DNA of 64,000 nucleotides from Heyndrickxia acidicola. GTDB taxonomy: Bacteria > Bacillota > Bacilli > Bacillales > Bacillaceae_C. Position 1 is the stretch's first letter, and every line of letters begins with the position of its first letter. The translations under genes and the position numbers were made by a program. The stretch is taken from NCBI RefSeq assembly GCF_001636425.1, contig NZ_KV440953.1, positions 3,096,001-3,160,000 of the forward strand, written 5' to 3'. The notes under the pieces are model-generated. The model did no database searches, was not told where the DNA came from, and worked only from the letters and a program-made list of their open reading frames with translations. Positions 1 to 8,536 of the stretch are shown one piece after another.

Positions 1-76
1 TGTATTTTCGGGGGTAAGAAAAACAGCGTATACCCAATGAGGCTATTATTAACTATAGGAGTGTCGAGGTGATAAA

Positions 77-495
77 ATGGGGCTGTTTACCGAATAGGCG
101 AATTAGCAGCTTTAGCGAACGTATCCAAGAGGACAATTGATCACTATACGCGACTGGGCCTTTTGCAGGCAAAACGTACAAAGTCCAATTATCGCTTATA
201 TGGCATTGATGCTATAACTGACCTCCATTTCATTGAAGAAGGAAAAAGAATGCATCTGCCTCTTGAGACCATTCGAAAAAGGCTGGAATTAAAAAAAAAC
301 ATACTTGTAAATGAAGAAGACTTCGAACAGCAGGTCGACCACCTGGCAGAACAGATGAGTCAGCTTTATATTGAATTATCCGGCATTACACCTGTATTGC
401 AGAAGTTAAACCCGGAACAAAAGGAAGCCATTACAAACAAACTTGCTGTCACAAGCACTGCACTGATGAAGTCTCTGGATTTGTTAACAAATTGA
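77..495 (+). pseudogene. MerR-family regulator with frameshifted start
   Basis: A MerR-type winged-helix regulator. From about position 91 the frame reads RIGELAALANVSKRTIDHYT, then RLGLL and SNYRLY, the classic MerR helix-turn-helix and wing; a coiled-coil dimerisation region follows to residue ~139. The only well-placed ATG, at 77 behind GAGGTG (65-70), is in another frame and meets a stop after six codons. One extra G in the GGGG run at 79-82 would give MGAVYRIGELA and join ATG to the rest. Without it, only internal starts such as TTG at 163 remain, which would lose the DNA-binding domain. The C-terminal part has no cysteine, so a CueR-like metal site is absent. In B. subtilis a MerR gene (yhdQ) also neighbours an mpfA-type gene (yhdP), so regulation of the next gene is plausible. 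Either a real inactivating indel or a homopolymer sequencing error. Confidence 0.7.
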
Positions 496-552
496 TATCT
501 TAGGAGGTGACTCCAATCTCATTTCTCACAAGAAGGGGATTGGAAAACTTAT

Positions 553-1905
553 TTGGACATATTTAACTTGGTGCTAATATTCTTTTTAATAGCACTTTCC
601 GGCTTTTTTGTAGCCTCGGAATTTTCAATTGTAAAGGTGCGAAGTTCACGTATCGATCAGCTTATTGAAGAAGGAAGCAAAAAAGCAATTGCTGCAAGAA
701 GACTGATTTCTAATTTGGATGAATACCTGTCTGCGTGCCAGCTTGGAATCACCATTCTATCCCTTTTACTGGGCTGGAAAGGAGAATCCTTTGTTTCAGG
801 ACTCCTGCATCCCGTTTTCGGATTGGTAAATATTCCTGGGTCCGTTACAGAAGTTTTATCCATTGTCATTTCTTTTCTTGCTATTACCTTTATCCATGTA
901 GTGATTGGAGAACTGGCTCCTAAAACTCTGGCCATTCAAAAAGCCGAGACAATTACATTGATGGTTGCACGCCCGCTTATTCTTTTTTATCGCGTGATGT
1001 ATCCTTTTATCTGGATATTGAATAGTTCAGCCCGGCTTGTCACAAAAGCTTTTGGTTTAAAGCTTGCTTCTGAAAGTGAACTGGCTCATACCGAGGAAGA
1101 ATTGCGAATTATTCTTTCCGAAAGCTACAAAAGCGGAGAAATAAACCAATCAGAGTTTAAATATGTTAATAAAATTTTTGAATTCGATAATCGTATTGCG
1201 AAAGAGATTATGGTTCCCCGAACGGAAATTACTTCGCTTTCCAAGGAAGACTCACTCGAAGATTTCCTTAAGATAGTGAACGAAGAACGATTTACGCGCT
1301 ATCCAGTGATTGATGGTGATAAGGACCATATTATCGGCCTTGTTAATGTGAAGGAAATTTTGACAGATTTTATCCAGGAAAAAAGTGTTACAAGTATAAC
1401 TCTTGAAACCTACGTCCGTCCTATCATCAGGGTCATCGACACCATTCCGATTAACGAACTGCTTGTTATGATGCAAAAGGAAAGAATTCATATGGCGGTT
1501 TTAATTGATGAATACGGCGGTACCTCCGGACTGGTGACTGTAGAGGATATCCTGGAAGAAATTGTTGGCGAAATACGCGATGAATTCGATATGGATGAAG
1601 TGCCTCTCATCCGCAAAATCAAGGAAAATCATTTTATTTTTGACTCAAAGGTTCTTGTAAGCGAAGTAAACGATATTCTTGGGATTACGATTAATGATGA
1701 AGATATTGATACGATTGGCGGTTGGGTCTTAACCGAAAACTATGAGGCTAAGCAAGGAGATATTATCGACTTTGACGGATACCAATTTACCATCAAAGAA
1801 ATGGAAGATCTTCATGTAAAATATGTTGAGGTTAAGAAACAGGCGGTACAGGATATAAAAGTGCAGTCACAGCTGCAAATTTCTAACTCAGAAGCCGCTC
1901 TCTAA
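553..1905 (+). CDS. CNNM/CorC-type membrane transporter (MpfA/YhdP/YrkA family)
   Basis: A 450-residue 'hemolysin family' protein. Members of this family (MpfA in B. subtilis) take part in Mg2+ efflux or Mg2+ homeostasis at the cytoplasmic membrane; this paralogue's substrate is inferred. Domain order: DUF21 membrane domain (residues ~1-190; hydrophobic stretches near 1-25, 60-80, 95-120 and 135-155, with the family signature GELAPKT), paired CBS domains (~205-330, beginning IMVPRTEI), and a C-terminal CorC_HlyC domain (~345-430). Start chosen is TTG at 553, because it is the only in-frame start giving the family N-terminus MDIFNL. Its Shine-Dalgarno (AGAAGGGG, 531-538) is rather far, and a perfect AGGAGGTGA lies ~45 bases upstream, an odd arrangement. 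It lies 57 bases after the MerR-type gene. Confidence 0.88.
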   Translation: MDIFNLVLIFFLIALSGFFVASEFSIVKVRSSRIDQLIEEGSKKAIAARRLISNLDEYLSACQLGITILSLLLGWKGESFVSGLLHPVFGLVNIPGSVTEVLSIVISFLAITFIHVVIGELAPKTLAIQKAETITLMVARPLILFYRVMYPFIWILNSSARLVTKAFGLKLASESELAHTEEELRIILSESYKSGEINQSEFKYVNKIFEFDNRIAKEIMVPRTEITSLSKEDSLEDFLKIVNEERFTRYPVIDGDKDHIIGLVNVKEILTDFIQEKSVTSITLETYVRPIIRVIDTIPINELLVMMQKERIHMAVLIDEYGGTSGLVTVEDILEEIVGEIRDEFDMDEVPLIRKIKENHFIFDSKVLVSEVNDILGITINDEDIDTIGGWVLTENYEAKQGDIIDFDGYQFTIKEMEDLHVKYVEVKKQAVQDIKVQSQLQISNSEAAL

Positions 1906-1923
1906 CAGCCGTTCCCTATATGT

Positions 1924-1955
1924 AAGCACTGCCTAATTATCGGCAGTGCTTTTTA
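1924..1955 (+). terminator. Rho-independent terminator after the MpfA-type gene
   Basis: Inverted repeat AAGCACTGCC / GGCAGTGCTT with a short loop followed by a T run, 18 bases past the stop codon. The T run is on the plus strand only. Confidence 0.85.
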
Positions 1956-2013
1956 TATACCTCTCTGTATGATTGTCCCAAACATCATTACCTGCCAAAT
2001 TAAGATATGTCCC

Positions 2014-3696
2014 CTACATTTCTTTCGGTGCCCCAATCCCTAAAAGCTGCAGGCCTTCAGCCAAGATATCCGCTACAGCTTTAACAAGGGACAGGCGAGA
2101 TAAAAGGTCTTCATCCTCTTCAATAATTCTTACCTTGCCATAGTACTTATTAAATGATTTGCTTAATTCAATCAGATACTTTGCTAAAAGAGACGGGGAA
2201 TAAGCTGAATATGATCTTGCAATGACAGCAGGAAACTCATTCAATAGCTTAATGATTTCCCAGCTTTCCTTATCATCCAGCCCTGAAAATCTATACTCTT
2301 TTTCTTTTCTTTTTCGTAAAATTGAATGTGCACGAGCATGTGTATATTGAATGTAGGGCCCCGTTTCCCCCTCAAAAGTCAGCATATCCTTTAATGAAAA
2401 TTCAATACTGTTTAAACGATCACTCTTCAAATCATGAAAAACCACAGCACCTACTCCCACATCCTTCGCAACTTCCATGGAGTCAGGAAGATCAGGGTTC
2501 TTTTCAAGTATATTAGCTAAAGCCAAGTCAACCGCTTCTTTTAATACTTCTCCTAAAAGAACCACTTTTCCCTTTCGAGTTGACATTCTTTTCCCATCCT
2601 TCAAGTAAAGGCCAAACGGAATGTGCTTAATACTGTGCGCCCATTTAAACTGCAGCTTATCTAACACTCCAGTAATTTGTTTAAAGTGAACGGTTTGTTC
2701 CTGGCCAACAACGTAAAGCATCTCATCAAAATTATATTCTTGCTTTCGATAAAGAGCAGCCGCTAAATCTCTAGTGGCATAAAGGGTGGCTCCATCTGTT
2801 TTTCTTATTAAACAAGGAGGAAGGCCTTCCTCTAATGGAACGACAAGAGCCCCTTCTGATTTCTCCAAAAGTCCACGATCCCCAAGCAAGCACACTATTT
2901 TTTCCATTTTATCATTAAAAAAAGCTTCTCCATTATAGGAGTCAAAATTCACACCAAGCAAGTCGTAGATTTCATGGAAAGCCTTAAGTGACTCTTTTCT
3001 AAACCAATTCCATAATGTTAAATATTCCTCGCTGCCCTGTTCTAATTCCTTAAAGGCTGCGCGGGCTTCTTCATTCAGTTCAGGTTTTTTTTCAGCTTCT
3101 TCATGAAATTTTACATAAAGTGTCCGCAGCTCTTCAATGGGATGCAGCTCTACCTTTTCCTTATCTCCCCACTTTTTGTAGGCGACGATGAGCTTTCCAA
3201 ATTGGGTTCCCCAGTCTCCCAAATGGTTTATTTTCACCGTCTTATATCCGCACTTGGCCGCAATTTTGGAAAGTGAATGGCCAATTACCGTTGACCGCAG
3301 GTGACCCATTGAAAATGGTCTAGCTATATTAGGGCTGGACATATCCAAAACCACCGTTTTCCCTATTCCTCCATCACTTTCCCCATAGCTTTCCCCAGCT
3401 TGTAATATCGCTGTAAGAATGTCTTTTCCTATTGTCTTAGAACAAAAGCTCACGTTCACATATGGCCCCATAGCATGAATTTCCGATAAAATAGGGCTGG
3501 AAAGCTGTGTCGCAAGTTCTTCAGCAATTTGAGCAGGCGGCTTTTTATCCAATTTCGCAAGTTGAAAACAAGGAAATGCTAAATCACCAAAATCTTTATT
3601 TTTAGGCACTTCAATGAGCGGATAAATCTCATGATAATCCACTTTCCCATCAAGAACTGCTTCTAATCTTTGAGCAAACACTGCTTTTAAATCCAT
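2014..3696 (-). CDS. argS: Arginyl-tRNA synthetase, second (divergent) type
   Basis: Charges tRNA-Arg with arginine using ATP. 560 residues; class I signatures are visible: the HIGH-type segment PFSMGHLRS near residue 125 and the KMSKS-type loop KRMSTRKG near residue 370; a C-terminal DALR anticodon-binding domain ends in GAPKEM. The stretch SSPNIARPFSMGHLRS then LGDWGTQFG resembles the lactobacillar/yeast type of ArgRS rather than the usual B. subtilis protein (ANPTG then HLGHARG). It sits far from the rpoE-argS locus, which by synteny should lie just beyond the right edge, so it is probably a second synthetase. Start ATG at 3696 follows AGAAGGGG; the upstream in-frame extension has no such site. 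Expression is controlled by the T-box leader directly upstream. Confidence 0.95.
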   Translation of the reverse strand: MDLKAVFAQRLEAVLDGKVDYHEIYPLIEVPKNKDFGDLAFPCFQLAKLDKKPPAQIAEELATQLSSPILSEIHAMGPYVNVSFCSKTIGKDILTAILQAGESYGESDGGIGKTVVLDMSSPNIARPFSMGHLRSTVIGHSLSKIAAKCGYKTVKINHLGDWGTQFGKLIVAYKKWGDKEKVELHPIEELRTLYVKFHEEAEKKPELNEEARAAFKELEQGSEEYLTLWNWFRKESLKAFHEIYDLLGVNFDSYNGEAFFNDKMEKIVCLLGDRGLLEKSEGALVVPLEEGLPPCLIRKTDGATLYATRDLAAALYRKQEYNFDEMLYVVGQEQTVHFKQITGVLDKLQFKWAHSIKHIPFGLYLKDGKRMSTRKGKVVLLGEVLKEAVDLALANILEKNPDLPDSMEVAKDVGVGAVVFHDLKSDRLNSIEFSLKDMLTFEGETGPYIQYTHARAHSILRKRKEKEYRFSGLDDKESWEIIKLLNEFPAVIARSYSAYSPSLLAKYLIELSKSFNKYYGKVRIIEEDEDLLSRLSLVKAVADILAEGLQLLGIGAPKEM

Positions 3697-3763
3697 ATTA
3701 AAACCCCTTCTCAATTTGATTTTGTAAATGAATGAAAGACCGTTTTCACCTTTCGAAAAATAC

Positions 3764-4005
3764 AAAAAGCCCGCCTCTTATAAAAATAAGAGACGAGCTT
3801 ACACCCGCGGTACCACCCTTTTTGACTAAAAAATAGACCCCTCTGCTCTTAACGCGAGCTACGGCTGAACCTACTTGTTTTTTCAGAACAGCTTCTCAGA
3901 AGTGCGCTTCATCATAAAGCCTTTCCACCGGGCTTCCACCTCCCCCGGCTCGCTTACGGATGCCTTAAGACTACTCTCTTCCTCATCGACCAACTATTAT
4001 GATTT
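3764..4005 (-). promoter_or_regulatory. T-box riboswitch leader of argS, Arg (CGC) specifier
   Basis: Minus-strand leader with the T-box core AGGGTGGTACCGCG (complement of 3806-3819), a stem I region with the GATGAGGAAGAGAGTAG start (about 3972-3995) and a terminator hairpin at 3764-3800 (GCTCGTCTCTTA / TAAGAGGCGGGC plus T run). The specifier loop reads GAAG-CGC-ACTTC, so the codon is CGC (complement of 3904-3906), matching the downstream arginyl-tRNA synthetase. Known mechanism: uncharged tRNA-Arg pairs with the specifier and T-box and favours the antiterminator, so low Arg-tRNA charging turns the gene on. Confidence 0.93.
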
Positions 4006-4010
4006 CCCTT

Positions 4011-4039
4011 ATTATATTGATTCCTTTTTAAAAAAACAA
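4011..4039 (-). promoter_or_regulatory. Sigma-A promoter for the argS T-box transcript
   Basis: Minus strand: TTGTTT (-35, complement of 4034-4039), 17-base spacer, TATAAT (-10, complement of 4011-4016), starting transcription just upstream of the T-box stem I. Confidence 0.65.
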
Positions 4040-4076
4040 CTGCTAAATATATAAATTTTCTGTATTTATAAAAATA

Positions 4077-4190
4077 AGGCTTTGTTACAGAACTCTGTTA
4101 TTTTCAATATGGATCTGTTTATCTTACTTGTTGATTTACACTCAATCAACATGGGTGTAAAATTAGTCGAGATTTTTTAACAAAGCTTTC
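4077..4190. repeat. Short family B-like repeat with GGCTTTGTTA / TAACAAAGC ends
   Basis: Bounded by GGCTTTGTTA and TAACAAAGCTT in inverted orientation, with the internal family B remnant TTGTTGATTT and TCAATCAACAT. A shrunken relative of the elements at 24619-24782 and 42323-42453. Confidence 0.55.
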
Positions 4191-4311
4191 GACATAGACA
4201 TTTATCAGAGCCAAAAATAAAAGCAGTACAGGCTTTCCAGACTTTCTTCTTTCGACATGGTTCGATTTCCCGAGAAATAATTTAAGGAAATCTGTATGGA
4301 AATCCACTAAT

Positions 4312-4353
4312 AAAAAAATGAGTCAGGTGTGAAAACACTTGGCTCATTTTTTT
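4312..4353 (-). terminator. Terminator of the 49-codon gene
   Basis: AAAAAAATGAG / CTCATTTTTTT stem with an inner GTGTTTTCACAC-type hairpin, beginning two bases after the stop codon of the small gene at 4355-4504. The symmetrical A and T runs would work in both directions. Confidence 0.75.
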
Positions 4354-4354
4354 A

Positions 4355-4504
4355 TTAGTGTGGAATTTTAGGGTAATTGGGAACAGCTTTTACATCTTCC
4401 AGCACCTTAAATAATTCTCCACGTGATTTTGTTTTCGAGATTTTGACACCAATTTCTGACAAATTGGAAATCACTCTTTTTAATTGATCATGGCCTCTTT
4501 TCAA
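4355..4504 (-). CDS. Small 49-residue protein, function unknown
   Basis: A short gene below usual length cut-offs. It starts at TTG 4504, eight bases after GAGGTGAGC (a strong ribosome binding site), and ends at TAA, followed at once by a terminator. The product starts MKRGHDQLKRVISNLSEIG, continues with a basic stretch KISKTKSRGE, then an amphipathic helix LFKVLEDVKAV and ends PNYPKIPH. No membrane segment, signal peptide or cysteine. Ribosome binding site, length and terminator together argue for a real gene; I do not recognise the family and give it no function. It stands alone between the argS leader and a spacer filled with repeats. Confidence 0.62.
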   Translation of the reverse strand: MKRGHDQLKRVISNLSEIGVKISKTKSRGELFKVLEDVKAVPNYPKIPH

Positions 4505-4723
4505 GAAAGCTCACCTCTTCAGATTTTTACATCCTTAGTTTATTTTATCTTACTTAGATCGGCTTGCCTATTCCTTTTGAAAATGTAACGACACATGATT
4601 ATTAAATACCCAGAATGATTCCAAAAAAACACTTATCGAATTATATTTGATCTTTTTTATCGAAAATCTTAGTCATTTCATACATCAGCACTCGATACTT
4701 GGCTTTCACAATTCGTCTTTTAT

Positions 4724-4886
4724 CAAGGCTGTTTTCGCATAGATTGTTGTTTTACGCACAAAGGACTATTCCGTGAGTTGTCTGTCTTCGTGGCATCTTT
4801 TCGTAAGCTCTTCACAAGTTTTAATACTGAACACATATTTATAATGATATTACTGTGCCCAATAGCAACAGTTTACGAATTTAGTC
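4724..4886 (+). repeat. MITE-like family A element, copy 1
   Basis: About 163 bp bounded by AAGGCTGTTTTCGCATAG and, inverted at the far end, AGCAACAGTTTACGAAT. Internal family A words GTTGTCTGTCTTCGTGGC and TTAATACTGAAC are present. No open reading frame of note. Confidence 0.75.
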
Positions 4887-4892
4887 CTCAAT

Positions 4893-5260
4893 AAAGATGC
4901 TGTCCCAAATGGTGCAATGATATCAAGTGACCTTGGCTATAGCAAATTTTTTTTCTTGTTGGTTTCCACTGCAAGCATTTCTTTTCGCTTCAAGTTCGAA
5001 ATTCAGAATGAACTGAGAAAAAGGTAGCACTCTGGTCACCCTGCAGGTTGACTTGCGCTGCAGGCACTCGCTTTCCGCGGGCGGACGGGATCCTCGCAGT
5101 GTGCTCCTGAGGGTCTCCTTAAGTTAGCTGATCCCGCAGGAGTCTTTAGCCTGCCACTCTAATTAACGTGGAATCCAAACTATCTTTGGATATTACTAGA
5201 TATCCTCAGAGCTATTCGTCTGCCTGTTCTTTTCTGCTCAGATAAATTTTTAACAGATAG
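4893..5260. repeat. Composite repeat: GCTGTCCCAAA segment plus family B element
   Basis: Starts with GATGCTGTCCCAAATGG and a ~50-bp segment also found, inverted, at 48425-48470. It then carries a family B core (5046-5170: CTGCAGGCACTCGCTTTCC, GCGGGCGG, CCCGCAGGAGTC). GC content rises sharply over the core compared with flanks. Together with copy 1 of family A and the terminator downstream it accounts for most of the 4505-5417 spacer; I see no gene in it. Confidence 0.65.
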
Positions 5261-5316
5261 ACATCATGCTATTAATCGTATTAATCGTTATTCTCCCCTT
5301 TTTTCTGTCCAAAAAT

Positions 5317-5372
5317 AAAAAAGAGCTGACTCAAAAGGCCAATTATAACCGCCGTTTGAATCAGCCTCTATA
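5317..5372 (-). terminator. Terminator of the yhbD-bacE-bacF-MFS operon
   Basis: On the minus strand GAGGCTGATTCAAA pairs with TTTTGAGTCAGCTC and is followed by TTTTTTATTTTT. The words GACTCAAAAGGCC recur in a similar hairpin at 47903-47955, so the terminator is itself built from a dispersed repeat. Confidence 0.75.
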
Positions 5373-5417
5373 CTGTAAAATGAGCTAAAAACTTTAAGAG
5401 GTCCCTTTTGTTATAAT

Positions 5418-6941
5418 CTATCTGTCTATTGCCGCTTTCTTAACCGGTTTGGCAAATACAAGTCTTTCGTTGCTCATGACAAAGATAAATACTAATGCAA
5501 GGACCGCCGGCACTAGCCCCCACATAAAGGTGTGGACAATAGATGCAGAAAGGACATCTGTTATTTTGTGCAGGATAGGTGCAGGAATATGAGATCTTGT
5601 CTTTTCCAATAAAATTTGGCTGGAATTTATCCCTGACTTTCCTGGCATTGGCCCAAACCCTTCAAATACTTTTTTCAGCTTATCCGCGAAGACATTTTTT
5701 TGTATCATGCCAAAGATTGTTGTTCCAACTGTCATGCCAAGTGAACGGATAAAATTACTCGTAGAAGTGGCAGCACCGCGCTGATCCATTCCAAAATTAT
5801 GGATGGTCGCCATGCTCAGCACAGAAAAGGAGAATCCAACCCCTACGCCAGTAATGATCATATAAATGGTAAGTATATATCTGGGGGTGTCCGGGTTTAA
5901 AGTGGTTAATAGATAGATTCCTACAATCAAAATGATAGCTGAAATAATCATTATATTACGATAGCTTAGCTTTGTTGTTAAAAAACCTCCAAGCTGTGCA
6001 GCTACCACAGACCCAAGCATCATCGGCAAAAGAATAAGACCTGAGTTTGTGGCTGTACCGCCGTATACACCCTGAACAAAAATCGGGATATAGACCGTTG
6101 CTCCCATAAAAGCAGCTCCGTAAAATAATCCTACAATCGTACTTCCAGCAAACAATCTGTTTTTAAACATTTTAAATGAAATGATCGGCTCTGCTGCTTT
6201 CGTTTCTACAAATAAAAACAGAACGAGCAATACTACAAACCCGCTGAACAAGCTAATAATTGGAGAGGACCCCCAGTCATATTTGTTGCCGCCAAGCTCC
6301 AACGCAAACATTAAACAAACAACCGCTCCTACTAGTGTGATAGCTCCAATCCAATCTATTTTTTGCTTTACCTTCTGTTTTGTTTCGTGATAAAAAATCG
6401 AGACAAAGACAAGAGCCAGCAAGCCTAAAGGCAAGTTAATATAAAAAATCCATCTCCAGCTAATATTGTCTGTAATATAGGCTCCAATTAATGGGCCAAA
6501 AATACTGGATAGTCCAAATACTGCTCCAAATAAGCCTCCCATTTTCCCTCTCTTTTCAACTGGAAAAATATCAAAAACGATGGTGAAGGCAATTGGCACC
6601 AGTGCGCCTCCTCCAATTCCCTGAATGGCCCGATACAGGCTCAGCTGAGTGATGCTGTCAGCGGTTCCGCATAGAATCGAACCCAGCATAAAGAACAGCA
6701 GCCCAAAAAGAAAGAACCGTTTTCTGCCGTACATATCAGAAAGCTTTCCGAATATTGGCATTCCTGCCATTTCAGCCACCATATAGGCTGAAACGACCCA
6801 AATAAAATTATCAAGACCTCCCAGTTCACCTACGATCGTTCCGGTTGCTGTAACCACAATCGTATTATCCATCGAAGCCATCAATATCCCCAGCAGCAAA
6901 CCTGCTACTACAAACCCTAAGTGATTTTTCTTCTTACTCAT
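5418..6941 (-). CDS. MFS transporter, DHA2 (14-helix) drug:H+ antiporter family
   Basis: 507-residue integral membrane protein predicted to export drugs or other toxic compounds in exchange for protons. Hydrophobic profile fits 14 helices; MFS motif A appears as GKLSDMYGRKRFF (residues ~62-75), and the antiporter motif C region as GAVFGLSSIFGPLIGAYIT (~139-157). Ends in a basic tail. It follows bacF by 14 bases and has no promoter of its own that I can see, so it is the last gene of the yhbD operon. B. subtilis has the MFS gene yhcA near yhbDEF, which supports orthology by position. Substrate unknown. Confidence 0.9.
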   Translation of the reverse strand: MSKKKNHLGFVVAGLLLGILMASMDNTIVVTATGTIVGELGGLDNFIWVVSAYMVAEMAGMPIFGKLSDMYGRKRFFLFGLLFFMLGSILCGTADSITQLSLYRAIQGIGGGALVPIAFTIVFDIFPVEKRGKMGGLFGAVFGLSSIFGPLIGAYITDNISWRWIFYINLPLGLLALVFVSIFYHETKQKVKQKIDWIGAITLVGAVVCLMFALELGGNKYDWGSSPIISLFSGFVVLLVLFLFVETKAAEPIISFKMFKNRLFAGSTIVGLFYGAAFMGATVYIPIFVQGVYGGTATNSGLILLPMMLGSVVAAQLGGFLTTKLSYRNIMIISAIILIVGIYLLTTLNPDTPRYILTIYMIITGVGVGFSFSVLSMATIHNFGMDQRGAATSTSNFIRSLGMTVGTTIFGMIQKNVFADKLKKVFEGFGPMPGKSGINSSQILLEKTRSHIPAPILHKITDVLSASIVHTFMWGLVPAVLALVFIFVMSNERLVFAKPVKKAAIDR

Positions 6942-6955
6942 GTTTCCCCTCCAAT

Positions 6956-7660
6956 TTATACTTTTCTTTTGTCTTTAATGGTCGACTGGCTGGATAGCTT
7001 TAAATCATCCTGATATTCAACAATCTCAATGTCGCAGCCTGGACCAATCTCAATGTTTTTGCCTCGTATAACTTTTGCTTTTGTATATTCTACATAAATA
7101 CGGTCTCCCTCAATGGATTCTGTTAAAAGCATCCCAGGTGACTTGGATAATCCCAAAAAAGCAGATTTGCGTTTAATGACAATATGTTCCCCGCCAATTT
7201 CAAGTGCCTTGCTTTCCCCATTTCTCATTTCAAGTTTTATATCATCAGCACTCAATAATCCTCCGACATGAAAGCTCCCGTCAAAATAAAACCTTTCCGA
7301 CTCACAGTCATTTTTTACAGTTAAGGATCCTTTAATATCACTCAATCCCATTTTTGAACTGCCTTCAATATCCAAACTCCCTCTAATTTTGGCACTGTCG
7401 GCAAAGACATCTCCTTCCGCAGCCAAAGCCCCATAGACACGAATTTCTTTTGATTTAACTTGTTTCGTAATCTGAGCATTTCCATGTACAGAGAGAAATT
7501 CCCCTTTAAAATCCCCTATAACGGTACCCTCACCGTTAATTTTTAATTCCGTACATTCAATGTTGTCCGTAATGGTCCCTTCTCCATTAATCTTAGCCTT
7601 ATGAAATTCCCCTCCGCCAGAGCTCCCAGATCCGAAGATATTTAAATTATTTTTTTCCAA
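6956..7660 (-). CDS. bacF: Bactofilin (YhbF/BacF-like polymer-forming protein)
   Basis: 234 residues from the preferred TTG start at 7660, which has AGGGAGAGGGAG just upstream; an ATG at 7681 would put that site inside the gene. The body is a right-handed beta-helix of bactofilin type (DUF583): repeated short turns such as AKINGEGTI, LKINGEGTVIGDFKG, LSVHGNAQI. Bactofilins polymerise without nucleotides into filaments or membrane-associated scaffolds. In B. subtilis BacE and BacF are required for flagellar assembly and motility. Paralogue of the gene immediately upstream, separated by a 132-base spacer. Confidence 0.85.
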   Translation of the reverse strand: MEKNNLNIFGSGSSGGGEFHKAKINGEGTITDNIECTELKINGEGTVIGDFKGEFLSVHGNAQITKQVKSKEIRVYGALAAEGDVFADSAKIRGSLDIEGSSKMGLSDIKGSLTVKNDCESERFYFDGSFHVGGLLSADDIKLEMRNGESKALEIGGEHIVIKRKSAFLGLSKSPGMLLTESIEGDRIYVEYTKAKVIRGKNIEIGPGCDIEIVEYQDDLKLSSQSTIKDKRKV

Positions 7661-7792
7661 TGTCTCCCTCTCCCTATACATCCTTTTTTATTTATTCACC
7701 GATTGTTCATTTCAGTCATTTATTTTTCCATTTAAAGGATTTGAAACAGGCTATTTTCTCAAAGCAACAGGAGGACTGCCCACCATGTTCAC

Positions 7793-8521
7793 TTATAAAA
7801 TCTTTTTGTGTTCCTTTACTTTTGATCCGGGACTTATTTGAATATCTGATTTATATTCTACTAATCCTATTTCACAGTTCGGTCCGATTGCAACAGTGTT
7901 ACCCCTTACAACATCGGCTGTCACAGCCTCTATTCGAATATCATCGCCTTCCATTACTTTCGTTACCAGTCTTGAAGGAAAAAATGGTTTAATCAATTTC
8001 ATCATTCCAGACGGCTTTTCTTTTACAATAATCGACTTGCCGCCGATTTCTTCTGCTTTACATTCACCATATAAGAGAACGGAGATTTCTTCGGCATTAA
8101 GCAAACCTCCAATACGAAAAATCCCTTCTGACGAAAAGTTTTCCGATTCACAATCACCTGCTATTTTTGCCTTTCCATTTACTAGAATGGAGTCTCCTTT
8201 TACATTGTTTCCGAAAGCAGCCGATCCGCTCACTTTAAGCTCGCCTCCGTTTACTTCACCGCTCATCTTCACAATTCCGTCTACGGAAATCTCCTGTGCG
8301 TATACATTACCATCTATTTTTCCATTACCGTTTATTTTGATTGTTTGGGCCTCCACATTGCCATTAATCGTGGCAAAACCATTACAAATGATCTCATTAC
8401 AATAGACATCGCCATTTACAGTGCCCTTTCCATTGACTTCCGCTTTCTCAAAATGGCCGCCTGAAGAGGTGCCAAAACCATTGATCAATAAATTTCTCTT
8501 TTTATCTGTCGACCCTGCCAT
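7793..8521 (-). CDS. bacE: Bactofilin (YhbE/BacE-like polymer-forming protein)
   Basis: 242 residues. N-terminal unstructured MAGSTDKKRNLL, then NGFGTSSGGHFEKAEVNGKG and a run of beta-helix turns (VNGDVYCNEI, INGNVEAQTIKINGNGK, VDGIVKMSGEV), the DUF583 bactofilin fold. A less regular C-terminal half contains a conserved-looking GPNCEIGLVEYKSDIQI that is matched in the neighbouring paralogue by GPGCDIEIVEYQDDLKL. Acts as a cytoplasmic scaffold, by analogy with B. subtilis BacE in flagellar basal-body assembly. Starts 15 bases after yhbD, so the two are co-transcribed. Confidence 0.87.
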   Translation of the reverse strand: MAGSTDKKRNLLINGFGTSSGGHFEKAEVNGKGTVNGDVYCNEIICNGFATINGNVEAQTIKINGNGKIDGNVYAQEISVDGIVKMSGEVNGGELKVSGSAAFGNNVKGDSILVNGKAKIAGDCESENFSSEGIFRIGGLLNAEEISVLLYGECKAEEIGGKSIIVKEKPSGMMKLIKPFFPSRLVTKVMEGDDIRIEAVTADVVRGNTVAIGPNCEIGLVEYKSDIQISPGSKVKEHKKIL

Positions 8522-8536
8522 TCCTAAAGTCCCCCA

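Noticed and set aside
77-495. CueR-type copper sensor, from the yhdQ-yhdP neighbour rule
   Set aside because: No cysteines in the C-terminal part, so the copper-binding pair is absent.
3697-3765. Longer argS start at 3765
   Set aside because: It would overlap the T-box terminator's end and ignores the good ribosome binding site before ATG 3696.
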